Source: Streptosporangium roseum DSM 43021
Lineage (GTDB): Bacteria > Actinomycetota > Actinomycetes > Streptosporangiales > Streptosporangiaceae
Assembly (NCBI RefSeq): GCF_000024865.1
Contig: NC_013595.1
Location: 6,882,001-6,946,000, forward strand
Reading direction: 5' to 3'
Length of the DNA stretch: 64,000 nt
Below, one piece after another: positions 43,980 through 52,299 of this stretch (the first letter of the stretch is position 1; each line of letters starts with the position of its first letter). Position numbers and translations under genes: made by a program. Under the pieces are notes generated by a model. The model worked only from the letters and a program-made list of their open reading frames with translations, was not told the origin of the DNA and made no database searches.

Positions 43980-44561
43980 ATGACCATCTCCTGGCCCGAC
44001 CTGGTGACCTCGGCAGCCGCCGACGGCGTCTCCGTCCTCGCCAAGGGCGCCGACCAGGACTGGTCCCGCGACGCGGGGGACCTCGACTGGACCTGCCGGC
44101 AGACCCTCGACCACATGGCCCTCGGCGTCGTCGGCTACGCGGGACTGCTCATCGCCCAGCCGGCCGACCGCTACATCGCCCTGTTCGCCTCGCTCGACGG
44201 CCAGGCCCCGATCCCCGCGTGCCTGGAGGGGATCCGGATCTCGGCGACGATCCTCGCCTCGGCCGTCCGCGAGGCCGTACCGGAGGTCCGCGCCTGGCAC
44301 CCCTACGGGCACTCCGACGGCCCCGGCTTCGCCGCCATGGGCACGCTGGAGATCCTCGTCCACAGCCGCGACATCGCCCTCACCCTCGGGATCGACTGGA
44401 CGCCCCCGGACGACCTGTGCGCGCCGGTGGTCGAGCGGCTCTTCCCCGACGCTCCGGCCGGCCACGATCCGGCGCGCACCCTGCTGTGGTGCACGGGCCG
44501 CGTCGCCCTGCCCGGCCTCGGCCGCCGGAAGGAATGGCAGTGGCACGGCGACGTCCGCTGA
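43980..44561 (+). CDS. Maleylpyruvate isomerase N-terminal (DinB-like, mycothiol-dependent) family protein
   Basis: 193 residues of the four-helix DinB/MDMPI fold. WTCRQTLDHMALGVVGYA carries the first metal His, and EILVHSRDIALTLG carries a second His and Asp. Such proteins use mycothiol as a co-substrate for isomerase or S-transferase chemistry. GAGAAGGA precedes the ATG at 43980. It converges with sthA. Confidence 0.82.
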   Translation: MTISWPDLVTSAAADGVSVLAKGADQDWSRDAGDLDWTCRQTLDHMALGVVGYAGLLIAQPADRYIALFASLDGQAPIPACLEGIRISATILASAVREAVPEVRAWHPYGHSDGPGFAAMGTLEILVHSRDIALTLGIDWTPPDDLCAPVVERLFPDAPAGHDPARTLLWCTGRVALPGLGRRKEWQWHGDVR

Positions 44562-44694
44562 GGCCCCGCAGCCGGCGGCGGGCGGACAGCCGGCCGGGCC
44601 ACGGGACGGCCGGATTCCCGATCGCTCAGGGTGAAAACAGCGCTGACCGCGACCACGCGCCGCACGGCACGGGGACCGGGTAGCGATCACGGCG

Positions 44695-46098
44695 TCACAG
44701 TTCGGCCGTCAGCCGGGCGATCACCCGCATCTTGTTCATGGCGTCCAGGGCGGCGACCTTGTACGACTCCGCCAGCGTCGGGTAGTTGAACACGGCGTTG
44801 ACCAGGTAGTCGACCGTCCCGCCGCACCCCATGACGGTCTGTCCGATGTGGACGAGCTCGGTGGCCCCCGTGCCGAACACGTGGACGCCGAGCAGGCGCC
44901 GGTCCTCGGAGGAGACGAGCAGCTTGAGCATCCCGTACGAGTCACCGATGATCTGCCCCCTGGCCAGCTCGCGGTAGCGCGAGATACCCACCTCGAACGG
45001 GATCTTGTCACGGGTCAGCTCGTCCTCCGTCTTCCCGACGAAGCTGATCTCCGGGATGGTGTAGATCCCGATCGGCGACAGCTCGTGCATCTCCGTGACC
45101 GGTTCGCCGCACGCGTGCTGAGCGGCCAGCCGGCCCTGCTCCATCGAGGTGGCCGCCAGCGCCGGGAAGCCGATCACGTCACCGACCGCGTAGATGTGCG
45201 GGACGGGTGTGGCGTAGTTCTCGTCCACCTCGATCCGCCCCCGGTCGTCGGCGGCGAGCCCGGCCGCCGCCAGGCAGAGCTCGGCCGTCTTCCCCTGCCG
45301 GCCCGCCGAGTACATGACGCAGTCGGCGGGAATCTTCTTGCCGCTCTCCAGGACGGTCAGGGCCCCGCGGGGCCGTCGCTCGACCGCGGCGACGCTCTCA
45401 CCGAACCGGAACGTCACGGCCAGGTCCCGCAGGTGGTATTTGAGCGCCTCCACGATCTCCAGGTCGCAGAACTCCAGCATCCGCTCACGACGCTCCACCA
45501 CGGTCACCTTGGTGCCGAGCGCTGCGAACATCGAGGCGTACTCGATGCCGATGACCCCGGCTCCGACGACGACGAGGGTCTCGGGCACCCGGTCGAGATG
45601 CAAGATCGCGTCCGAGTCGATGACCATCTTGTCGTCGAACTCCACGCTGGACGGACGGGCCGGCGACGTCCCCGTGGCGATCACGACCTTCTCCGCCGTG
45701 ACCTTCCTCTCCTCGTCCCCGGTGACCCCGATGGTGTGAGCGTCCAGGAACCGTCCGGTCCCCTGTAAGACGGTCACATGGTTGCGGCCCAGCTGGCTCC
45801 GGATCACCTGGATCTCCCGGCCGATCACATGCTGCGTCCGCATCCCGAGATCCGCGACCGTGATCTCGTCCTTCACCCGGTAACTCGCTCCGTACAGCTC
45901 CCGCTGATTGAGCCCCGTCAGATAGAGGACCGCCTCCCGAAGCGTCTTCGACGGGATCGTCCCGGTGTTGATGCACACGCCCCCGAGCATGTGTTTCTTC
46001 TCCACCACCGCGACCCGCTTGCCGAGTTTCGCCGCGGCGATCGCCGCCTTCTGCCCGCCCGGCCCGGAACCCAGGACGAGAACATCGAAGTCCCACAT
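44695..46098 (-). CDS. sthA: Soluble pyridine nucleotide transhydrogenase
   Basis: 467 residues of the pyridine-nucleotide-disulfide oxidoreductase fold. The first Rossmann motif is GSGPGGQKAA. GGVCINTGTIPSKTL lacks the second redox Cys (T in its place), the mark of SthA rather than lipoamide dehydrogenase. The NAD motif is GAGVIGIEYA, and YAVGDVIGFPALAA binds FAD. It passes hydride between NADPH and NAD. Probably leaderless: CAGACT ends 7 bases before the ATG. A decayed second copy of its 5' part lies just upstream. Confidence 0.95.
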   Translation of the reverse strand: MWDFDVLVLGSGPGGQKAAIAAAKLGKRVAVVEKKHMLGGVCINTGTIPSKTLREAVLYLTGLNQRELYGASYRVKDEITVADLGMRTQHVIGREIQVIRSQLGRNHVTVLQGTGRFLDAHTIGVTGDEERKVTAEKVVIATGTSPARPSSVEFDDKMVIDSDAILHLDRVPETLVVVGAGVIGIEYASMFAALGTKVTVVERRERMLEFCDLEIVEALKYHLRDLAVTFRFGESVAAVERRPRGALTVLESGKKIPADCVMYSAGRQGKTAELCLAAAGLAADDRGRIEVDENYATPVPHIYAVGDVIGFPALAATSMEQGRLAAQHACGEPVTEMHELSPIGIYTIPEISFVGKTEDELTRDKIPFEVGISRYRELARGQIIGDSYGMLKLLVSSEDRRLLGVHVFGTGATELVHIGQTVMGCGGTVDYLVNAVFNYPTLAESYKVAALDAMNKMRVIARLTAEL

Positions 46099-46126
46099 AA
46101 GGCCCAGTCTGCGCGCCGCTGGAGAT

Positions 46127-46300
46127 CAGGAGAAGGTCTCATGGATACGACTCTCCGCCACACGTGCCCCGGCGCCCTCCCGCTTGTACATGCCGCGCTG
46201 GTTGAGGCCGGTCAGGTGGATCACGGCCTCGTGCAGCGTCTTGGAGGGGATGGTGCCGGTGTGACGCAGACGCCACCGATATAAGGCCCAGTCTGCGCGC
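46127..46300 (-). pseudogene. Truncated duplicate of the sthA 5' region
   Basis: Read on the minus strand, 46300-46281 repeats 20 bases identically with 46116-46097 (the sthA -10 and leader). It then jumps to GGCGTCTGCGTC and, after a 1-base deletion, to GTIPSKTLHEAVIHLTGLNQ, matching SthA residues 39-70. The start codon has become ATA, about 36 codons are deleted, and the frame soon stops (TGA at the end of HETFS). It is a dead tandem paralogue. Confidence 0.85.
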
Positions 46301-46311
46301 TGCGGGACCTC

Positions 46312-47505
46312 TCAACCAGGTCTGGGGTGTTCCGCCGGTGTCCGGCCCCGGAGCGCGTGGGCCGCCGCGCAGCAGATGGTCAGCCCGACCACGGCCAGCA
46401 GGAGGCGGTAGTCGACGAGCGACACCAGCGCCGCGCCCGCGACCAGGGACAGCAGCTGGGTGGCTCCGGCCATGGCCTCGAAGGCGGTGGAGACCCGGCC
46501 GACGAGGTGGCCGGGGCTACGGCGTTGCACGAGGGTCATCCGGGCCACGCCCGCGAGGGTCAGGCCGGCGCCCGCCATCGTCATCGCGCCCAGCACGGCC
46601 GGCTCGGCGGGGACCGTCCACAGCAGGACCGCCACGCCGTACAGGGCGATGCCCGTACCGATCGCGAACAGCTCGCCCCGGCACCTGATCACCGTGGCCC
46701 CGCACAGGCCGCCGATGATCGCCCCCACGCCCATCGCGGTGGAGGTGAGGGCGGTGAACTCCGGAGCCCTGCCGAGGCCGTGGTCGATGACCGCGAAGAT
46801 CAGCGACTCGGTCGCCCCGGCCAGCGCGAACATCAGGCAGAACGCCCCGGCGGCGCGGCGCAGGAACGGGTCGGCGGCCAGGTGGCGGGCTCCGGCCGAG
46901 AACTCCTCGCGCCAGCGGCCGCGTGGCGCGGCCGGGACGGGGGCCGGTTTCGGCAGGGCCGCAAAGGCCGCCGCGGCGATGACGAAGGTGCCGGCGTCGA
47001 GCAGGACGACGGCGCCGATGCCGGAGCTCGTGTAGACGGCCACCCCCAGCAGCGGCCCGACCAGGCGCAGTCCCTGCCGGGTGGTCTGCAGGGCGCCGTT
47101 GGCCTCGGCGAGGAGATCCTCGGGCAGGACGCTCTTCAGCAGGCCGCTGAGGGCCCCGGAGATTGCCGCGTACGAGCAGCCCATGGCCGCCGACACCGGG
47201 TAGAGCAGCCAGAGGGTGTCCCCGCCGGTCACCGCGGTCAGCGGGGTCAGCGCCGCCGCCGAGAGCAGGCACGCGGCGATGAGGAACCTCCTGCGGTCGA
47301 CGCGGTCGATCACGTAGCCGAAGAGGGGCGACAGGCACAGCGGCAGCGTGAAGAAGAACAGGGTCAGCCCTGCGGCGCCGTCCGAGCCGGTGAGTTTCTT
47401 GGCCAGGATCGCCGGGATCAGCAGCAGCGAGGCGTCACCCAGCAGGCTGACGGCCATCCCGAGATAGATGAGCCGGAACCCGCGTTCGCGCAGGACCGCC
47501 CGCAT
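46312..47505 (-). CDS. MFS exporter of the YcaO locus
   Basis: 397 residues and 12 helices. RLIYLGMAVSLLGDASLLLI and GYVIDRVDRRRFLIAACLL (motif A-like) match the EntS/MefA-like efflux branch. GLRLVGPLLGVAVY is motif C-like and typical of exporters. The ATG at 47505 overlaps the YcaO stop (TGATG), so it is translationally coupled to the enzyme. It probably exports the finished peptide or provides self-resistance. Confidence 0.9.
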   Translation of the reverse strand: MRAVLRERGFRLIYLGMAVSLLGDASLLLIPAILAKKLTGSDGAAGLTLFFFTLPLCLSPLFGYVIDRVDRRRFLIAACLLSAAALTPLTAVTGGDTLWLLYPVSAAMGCSYAAISGALSGLLKSVLPEDLLAEANGALQTTRQGLRLVGPLLGVAVYTSSGIGAVVLLDAGTFVIAAAAFAALPKPAPVPAAPRGRWREEFSAGARHLAADPFLRRAAGAFCLMFALAGATESLIFAVIDHGLGRAPEFTALTSTAMGVGAIIGGLCGATVIRCRGELFAIGTGIALYGVAVLLWTVPAEPAVLGAMTMAGAGLTLAGVARMTLVQRRSPGHLVGRVSTAFEAMAGATQLLSLVAGAALVSLVDYRLLLAVVGLTICCAAAHALRGRTPAEHPRPG

Positions 47506-48767
47506 CACCGGTGACCGGCGAGCCGCCGTACGGCCCGGCCGGTCGGGAACACCGGAACGGCGCTGTGGACCATGGCGAACGTCTCAAGGCCGGGGACGAT
47601 CACCGTCAGCACCGGGCACCTGTCGTGTGCGGGGTTCCAGCGGAAGGAGTAGGCCGGCAACCCCGCGCGCTCCAGCGTCTCCAGGATCGTGGCGATCTGC
47701 TCGCCGACATCCCCCGGCGCCTCGCCGGCGTCCTCCGGCCGCCGGCCGGGCAGGCGCGCGTCGAAGGTGAGGCGGTCGAGCAGCGGGGCGGGGTCCAGCC
47801 GGGCGCAGCGCTCCAGCAGCGGCCACCGGCGCAGGCTCTCCAGCCTGCGGCCCAGGGTGAGGTCCACGCCGAGCGACAGGTTGAACGAGGACTGGATCAC
47901 CTCGGTGAGCGCGCGCTCCACGGCGTACTCGGGGTCGAGGGAGGCGCCGGAGCCGACCACTCCCGGGTACGGCCCGGCGCGCGAGGGAAGCGCGCAGTAG
48001 GTGGGGATGCCCAGGTCGGAGGTGATGTCGATGACGAGCGGGGGCGCGCCGAGACGGGCCGTCGCCTCGTCGTGGAGGCGGCGCAGGTCGGGTGGGAGGA
48101 GGTCGGGGCCGAGGGCGGAGAGCCGTGGCCGCTCGTCGAGGTACCAGTCGAGCAGGGCGTGGGACAGCGCGTCTCGTTCGATGACCTCCAGCAGGCCGTG
48201 CAGGAGCGCCTCCGGCTCGGTGGCCCCGGTGGCCGTGCCGTTGTCGTAGGCGTAGCGGAGGTAGGGCTCGTAGCGCAGGTCGTCGCCGGGGATCGGATGG
48301 CTGCGGCAGGACGGCGACCGGGTGAAGGCCGGGTACCACAGCGCGGCCCGCTCCGGGTTGAGGGGTTCGGCCCGCAGGCAGGCGAGGTCGATGTCCGGAT
48401 AGTCGCGGGCGAGCCGGTGGATCATCTGCTCCCCGCACAGTTCCGGCTGGGCCACGACGGTGGCGACGGGCACCGCCCGTGCCCGCCGGTGGTCTCCGGG
48501 GAGCGCGGCCTGGCCCTCCTCGTGCTGGAGGTGCTGCCATGCCTCGAACAGCGCGCTCACCGTGCTCTGCGCGCCGGCTCCCTTGCCGAGGGAGGCGGTG
48601 AGCACCCGTCCGGCCGGGTCTCGGAGGGTGCAGCGGTGCACGGGGAACTCCGCCGAGCCTGTGGAGAGGAACTCCGCCGAGAGACCGGAGTCGGCGAGCA
48701 CCGACTCGATGAGCGACAGTGCCTCGGCAAGGCCGGTGCAGCGCTCACGCTGGGCGCGCGCCACCAC
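47505..48767 (-). CDS. YcaO-domain RiPP-modifying enzyme
   Basis: 420 residues from GTG 48767, two bases after the stop of the small peptide gene and without its own SD, so coupled to it. GTATGATEPEALLHGLLEVI, then ERDALSHALLDW (about 170-205) is the YcaO ATP/Mg core, and DPEYAVERALTEVIQSSF is the second signature, with Ser where the family usually has Arg. It would activate backbone amides with ATP to form azolines, thioamides or amidines. No PxPxP tail, E1-like partner or TfuA is present. The N-terminal 60 residues are poorly conserved. It is firmly a YcaO protein; the modification is unknown. Confidence 0.9.
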   Translation of the reverse strand: MVARAQRERCTGLAEALSLIESVLADSGLSAEFLSTGSAEFPVHRCTLRDPAGRVLTASLGKGAGAQSTVSALFEAWQHLQHEEGQAALPGDHRRARAVPVATVVAQPELCGEQMIHRLARDYPDIDLACLRAEPLNPERAALWYPAFTRSPSCRSHPIPGDDLRYEPYLRYAYDNGTATGATEPEALLHGLLEVIERDALSHALLDWYLDERPRLSALGPDLLPPDLRRLHDEATARLGAPPLVIDITSDLGIPTYCALPSRAGPYPGVVGSGASLDPEYAVERALTEVIQSSFNLSLGVDLTLGRRLESLRRWPLLERCARLDPAPLLDRLTFDARLPGRRPEDAGEAPGDVGEQIATILETLERAGLPAYSFRWNPAHDRCPVLTVIVPGLETFAMVHSAVPVFPTGRAVRRLAGHR

Positions 48768-48769
48768 TG

Positions 48770-48910
48770 TCAGAGCGCGCCCGGCGCGGACCGCGCGGCG
48801 AAGAACTGGTCGAGGAGCACCGTCTCGGCGAGGGTGAACGAGAAGCTGTCCTCCAACTGGAAGCCGTCCGGCTTGAGAAGCGACTGACCGTTGGAGTTGC
48901 TGTTGCCCAT
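48770..48910 (-). CDS. Putative RiPP precursor peptide, 46 residues
   Basis: The ATG at 48910 has AAGGGG six bases upstream. The protein starts MGNSNSNGQSLLKPDG, continues with the acidic/hydrophobic FQLEDSFSFTLAETVLLDQF and ends FAARSAPGAL. It has six Ser, two Thr and no Cys. It ends two bases before the ycaO start. Size, position, SD and coupling fit a leader-bearing substrate of YcaO. Which end is the core is open: the Ser/Asn-rich N-terminus or the C-terminal AARSAPGAL. It is shorter than most gene-callers' limits. I know no family match. Confidence 0.72.
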   Translation of the reverse strand: MGNSNSNGQSLLKPDGFQLEDSFSFTLAETVLLDQFFAARSAPGAL

Positions 48911-48928
48911 CGCACACCCCTTCACAGC

Positions 48929-48968
48929 AGTAACTGACATGTCATTTAATTACTGGACATTTCGACAT
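48929..48968. promoter_or_regulatory. Palindromic control region of the RiPP locus
   Basis: A perfect palindrome TGACATGTCA (48935-48944) is nested in GTAAC...AATTAC arms, followed by two more GACAT half-sites at 48956 and 48964. The region is AT-rich against a GC-rich background and lies 25-58 bases before the precursor ATG, so it is a likely operator and promoter zone. Confidence 0.55.
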
Positions 48969-48983
48969 AAGTAATGAATCAAG

Positions 48984-50483
48984 TCAAGAGGAGCGAGGCC
49001 GCCAGTCACCCCTATCGAGGTTGAGCGTCTCAGGGGTGTGCAGCCGGACCATGGTGCGGGCCACACCGGCCGGGATGCGGCCCGGGGTGAGCAGCGACAC
49101 CACGACCATGACGGCGAAGGCGACCGGCACCGTCCAGGCCGCGGGCTGGGCGAGCAGGGCTCCGGCCAGGCCGGTGTACGGCCCTCCGGCAATGGTCGTC
49201 AGCACCGCGCCGCAGGCCAGCCCGCCTCCGACGATCAGCCCCGCCATCGCGCCCGTGGAGGTCAGCCGCCGCCACCAGATGCCCAGCACCAGCAGCGGGC
49301 AGAAGGAGGACGCGGCCACCGCGAACGCCAGCCCCACCACGTCGGCGACCGGCAGCGACCGGGCCGAGGTCGCCAGGGCGAGCGGCGCGACCACGGCCAG
49401 CAGGGCCGCCACCCGGAACGAGCGGACCCCGCCCCGGAGGATGTCCTGCCCGATGACACCCGCGACCGAGACCGTCAGCCCGGAAGAGGTGGACAGGAAC
49501 GCCGCGAACGCCCCGGCCGTCACCAGGGCGGTCAGCAGGTCCCCCGCCACTCCCCCGACCAGCCTTCCGGGCAGCGTCAGCACCACCATGTCGCTGCCCC
49601 GCAGCTCCGGGACGTAGATCCGGCCCAGCGCGCCGTAGATGGCGGGCAGCAGGTAGAAGGCGCCGAGCAGCGACAGGACCACCAGCGTCGTACGGCGCGC
49701 GGCCCGCCCCTCGGGGTTGGTGTAGAAACGGACCAGCACGTGCGGCAGCCCCATGGTGCCCAGGAACGTCGCCAGGATCAGCGAGTAGGTCGAGTAGAGG
49801 CCGTACTCCTTGCCGCTGGACAGCGGCAGCGCCCAGGTGGCCGCGTCCTCCGCGCTCAGACCGGGCGCACCGCCCGCCCGCCAGGCCAGCAGCAGGAACA
49901 CCAGCGGCACGGCCAGCGCGGTGAGCTTGAGCCAGTACTGGAAGGCCTGCACGAACGTGATCGACCGCATGCCGCCCGACATCACGTTCACCGCGACCAC
50001 GGCCGCCACCAGCAGCCCCCCGGCCCACTCCGGGGCTCCGGTGATGGCCGCCAGCACCAGGCCGGCGCTCTGGAACTGCGGCATCAGATACAGCCAGCCG
50101 ATCAGCACGACCAGCACTCCGGCCATCCGGCGCACGGCCATCGACTCCAGCCGCGCCTCGGCGAAGTCGGGCAGCGTGTAGGCGCCCGAGCGGCGCAGCG
50201 GCGCGGAGACCAGGACGAGCAGCACCAGGTAGCCGCCGGTCCAGCCGACCGGCAGCCAGAGCATGTCGGCGCCGTAGGCGAGGATCAGCCCGGCGATGCC
50301 CAGGAAACTCGCCGCCGACAGATACTCCCCGCCGATGGCGGAGGCGTTCCACAGCGGGGAGACCGTACGGGAGGCCACGTAGAAGTCCGAGGTGGTGCGC
50401 GACAGCCGGATGCCGAACGCGCCGATCAGCACCGCCGCCAGGACCACCAGCACGACCGCGGTCACGCCGTACGCGGTGTTCAT
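48984..50483 (-). CDS. Sodium:solute symporter (SSS, monocarboxylate/acetate type)
   Basis: 499 residues and 13 helices. DFYVASRTVSPLWNASAIGG, EYLSAASFLGIAGLI, GLPHVLVRFYTNPEGRAARR and STSSGLTVSVAGVIGQD parallel ActP, but the protein is clearly a different paralogue from the one at 41408. Its ATG overlaps the upstream DUF485-like stop (ATGA at 50480-50483). It is the last gene of an operon led by a LytS/LytTR pair, so the substrate may be a sensed carboxylate such as pyruvate, acetate or propionate. Confidence 0.92.
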   Translation of the reverse strand: MNTAYGVTAVVLVVLAAVLIGAFGIRLSRTTSDFYVASRTVSPLWNASAIGGEYLSAASFLGIAGLILAYGADMLWLPVGWTGGYLVLLVLVSAPLRRSGAYTLPDFAEARLESMAVRRMAGVLVVLIGWLYLMPQFQSAGLVLAAITGAPEWAGGLLVAAVVAVNVMSGGMRSITFVQAFQYWLKLTALAVPLVFLLLAWRAGGAPGLSAEDAATWALPLSSGKEYGLYSTYSLILATFLGTMGLPHVLVRFYTNPEGRAARRTTLVVLSLLGAFYLLPAIYGALGRIYVPELRGSDMVVLTLPGRLVGGVAGDLLTALVTAGAFAAFLSTSSGLTVSVAGVIGQDILRGGVRSFRVAALLAVVAPLALATSARSLPVADVVGLAFAVAASSFCPLLVLGIWWRRLTSTGAMAGLIVGGGLACGAVLTTIAGGPYTGLAGALLAQPAAWTVPVAFAVMVVVSLLTPGRIPAGVARTMVRLHTPETLNLDRGDWRPRSS

Positions 50484-51013
50484 CGGGCCCGGTCCACCAG
50501 TTCCGCGAAGTGACGCTCGTTCCGCTCGGCCTGCCGTACATAGAGCCAGGCGCCGATCACGAACGCCGGGTAGATCAGACCGGCCAGCACCACCCACGGC
50601 AGGGGGATCCCGAGCAGCCGGACCTCCCGCAGCTCCGGCACGAGCAGGAACAGCATCGGCAGGCCGCCGACCACGCAGCCCAGCACCGTGCAGACGAACA
50701 GCGCCAGGCGGAACTGGGTGCGGATCAGCGAGCCCATGTAGACCTCGCCCAGCCGGGTCTGCTCGTCGATCTCACGGGTCACCGGGTAGCGGGGGTGGCG
50801 GGCGGCCATGGTGCGGGGGCTGGTCACGACCTCGCGACGCGGCCGGTCGGTCTCCTTGCGCGGCCGTTCCAGCGCGCGGGCGAGCCGGTCGGTCTCCTTG
50901 CGCGGCCGCTCCACCGCCCGGGTGAGCCGGTCGGCCATCCGGCGCCGCGGCTCCGCGTCCTGACGAGGCCCGGACCCCTGGCTCGGCTCGGGGCCGCGGT
51001 TCTCCTCGCTCAT
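50480..51013 (-). CDS. DUF485-like membrane protein with repeat N-terminus
   Basis: 177 residues. The N-terminal 70 are charged and carry two and a half copies of a 14-residue repeat (RPRKETDRLARALE). The C-terminal part has two helices (about 100-122 and 137-160) like the small partner of SSS symporters. Its start overlaps the LytTR gene stop (ATGA at 51010-51013). It is much longer than YjcH proteins because of the repeat. Confidence 0.82.
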   Translation of the reverse strand: MSEENRGPEPSQGSGPRQDAEPRRRMADRLTRAVERPRKETDRLARALERPRKETDRPRREVVTSPRTMAARHPRYPVTREIDEQTRLGEVYMGSLIRTQFRLALFVCTVLGCVVGGLPMLFLLVPELREVRLLGIPLPWVVLAGLIYPAFVIGAWLYVRQAERNERHFAELVDRAR

Positions 51014-51777
51014 TCCGGCCGACCCTTGCGTGCCCGGCGGACCAGCAGGTCGCGCAGCTCACGGGTGTGGCGGCGGCTGACCGGGATCTCGGTCTCGCCG
51101 ATGCGGACCACGCAGCGGCCCGAGTCGATGTGCAGCTCGTCGATGTGCTTGACCGCCACCAGGTGGCTGCGGTGCACCCGGACGAACCCGGCCGAGGACC
51201 AGCGCTCCTCCAGCGTGGCCAGCGAGATCCGGACCAGATGGCTGCCACCCGCGGTGTGCAGGCGCGCGTAGTCGCCCTGCGCCTCGACGTAGCGGACCTC
51301 GGTGCTGGCCACGAACCGGGTGACGCCGCCGAGCTCCACCGGGATGGTGCCGGGGTCGGTACGGCCCGCACCGTCGCTGTCGGGCAGCTCGGCCGAGACG
51401 CACACCCGCCGGATGGCCTCGGCGAGCCGCTCCGGCCGGACCGGTTTGAGCAGGTAGTCCTCGGCCTTGATCTCGAACGCGTCCACCGCGTGCTCCTCGT
51501 AGGCGGTCACGAACACCACCCGGGGCGGGTTGGCGAACTGCGACAGCAGCCTGCCGAGCACCACCCCGTCCAGGCCGCGCATCCGGATGTCGAGGAAGAC
51601 CGCGTCGATCGGCCGCCCGTCGGCGATCGCCCGGTCCAGGACACGCAGTGCGGCGGCCCCGTCCCTGGCGAGGGAGACCTCTCCGATACGAGGGTCGTCG
51701 CGCAGCAGGTAGGCCAGGTCCTCCAGCGCGGGGAGCTCGTCGTCCACCGCCAGGACACGCAGGCCGGTCACGGTCAC
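51010..51777 (-). CDS. LytTR-family response regulator
   Basis: 255 residues. Receiver domain: VLAVDDE acid pair, phospho-Asp in AVFLDIRM (about residue 62), T in VVFVTAY and K in YLLKPVRP. C-terminal LytTR DNA-binding domain: VRYVEAQGDYARLHT and FVRVHRSHLVAVKHI. It is the partner of the LytS-type kinase at 52300 and is co-transcribed with the symporter pair. LytTR proteins bind paired repeats in target promoters; none was located with confidence here. Confidence 0.93.
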   Translation of the reverse strand: MTVTGLRVLAVDDELPALEDLAYLLRDDPRIGEVSLARDGAAALRVLDRAIADGRPIDAVFLDIRMRGLDGVVLGRLLSQFANPPRVVFVTAYEEHAVDAFEIKAEDYLLKPVRPERLAEAIRRVCVSAELPDSDGAGRTDPGTIPVELGGVTRFVASTEVRYVEAQGDYARLHTAGGSHLVRISLATLEERWSSAGFVRVHRSHLVAVKHIDELHIDSGRCVVRIGETEIPVSRRHTRELRDLLVRRARKGRPE

Positions 51778-51846
51778 TCCTCCGGGTCGGTCACCTGTGA
51801 ACCCCGAACGCTCACGGTGAATCCCTAGAGGGTGATGAATCAGACA

Positions 51847-52260
51847 TCAGGTGTCAACAGTTCCCGGCTCGCGGAGAGTGTTGATCAGCTCCCGATGCCG
51901 CCACAGCACCCAGCAGAGCGGCACCATGAGCGCCAGCATCACGCAACCACTGATCATGAAGACGGCTCGCAGCCCGAACGCCCCGGCCAGCAGGCCGCCC
52001 GCCAGGGCGCCCAGCGGGATCAGCCCCCACAGCAGGGTGCGGATCGCCCCCAGGACACGGCCGAACAGGTGAGGCGGCACCAGCGCCTGGCGGACCGACA
52101 TGATCAGCACGTTCCAGACGAGGAGCGAGCCGCCAACTGCCGTGGCGGCGATGGTTCCTCCGGGTTGAGGGGGTACGTCCTCGGAATCGCGTTGATCCGC
52201 GGCTCGGCCATCTCGGTGGCGGCACCGGGCAGGAGGTCGTGACAGGCGACTCCGCGACAT
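51847..52260 (-). pseudogene. MFS transporter C-terminal remnant
   Basis: Only the last about 95 residues are transporter-like: VWNVLIMSVRQALVPPHLFG, RVLGAIRTLLWGLIPLGALA and two further helices, the usual C-terminal third of an EntS-like MFS protein. The preceding 40 residues are unrelated Arg/Pro-rich sequence, and no upstream frame supplies the missing helices. It lies between the kinase and regulator genes of one two-component system, so it is a likely insertion left after deletion. Confidence 0.75.
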
Positions 52261-52299
52261 GGGCGGCTGTCTCCACGACCGTCGACCGGCTCAGGGGGG

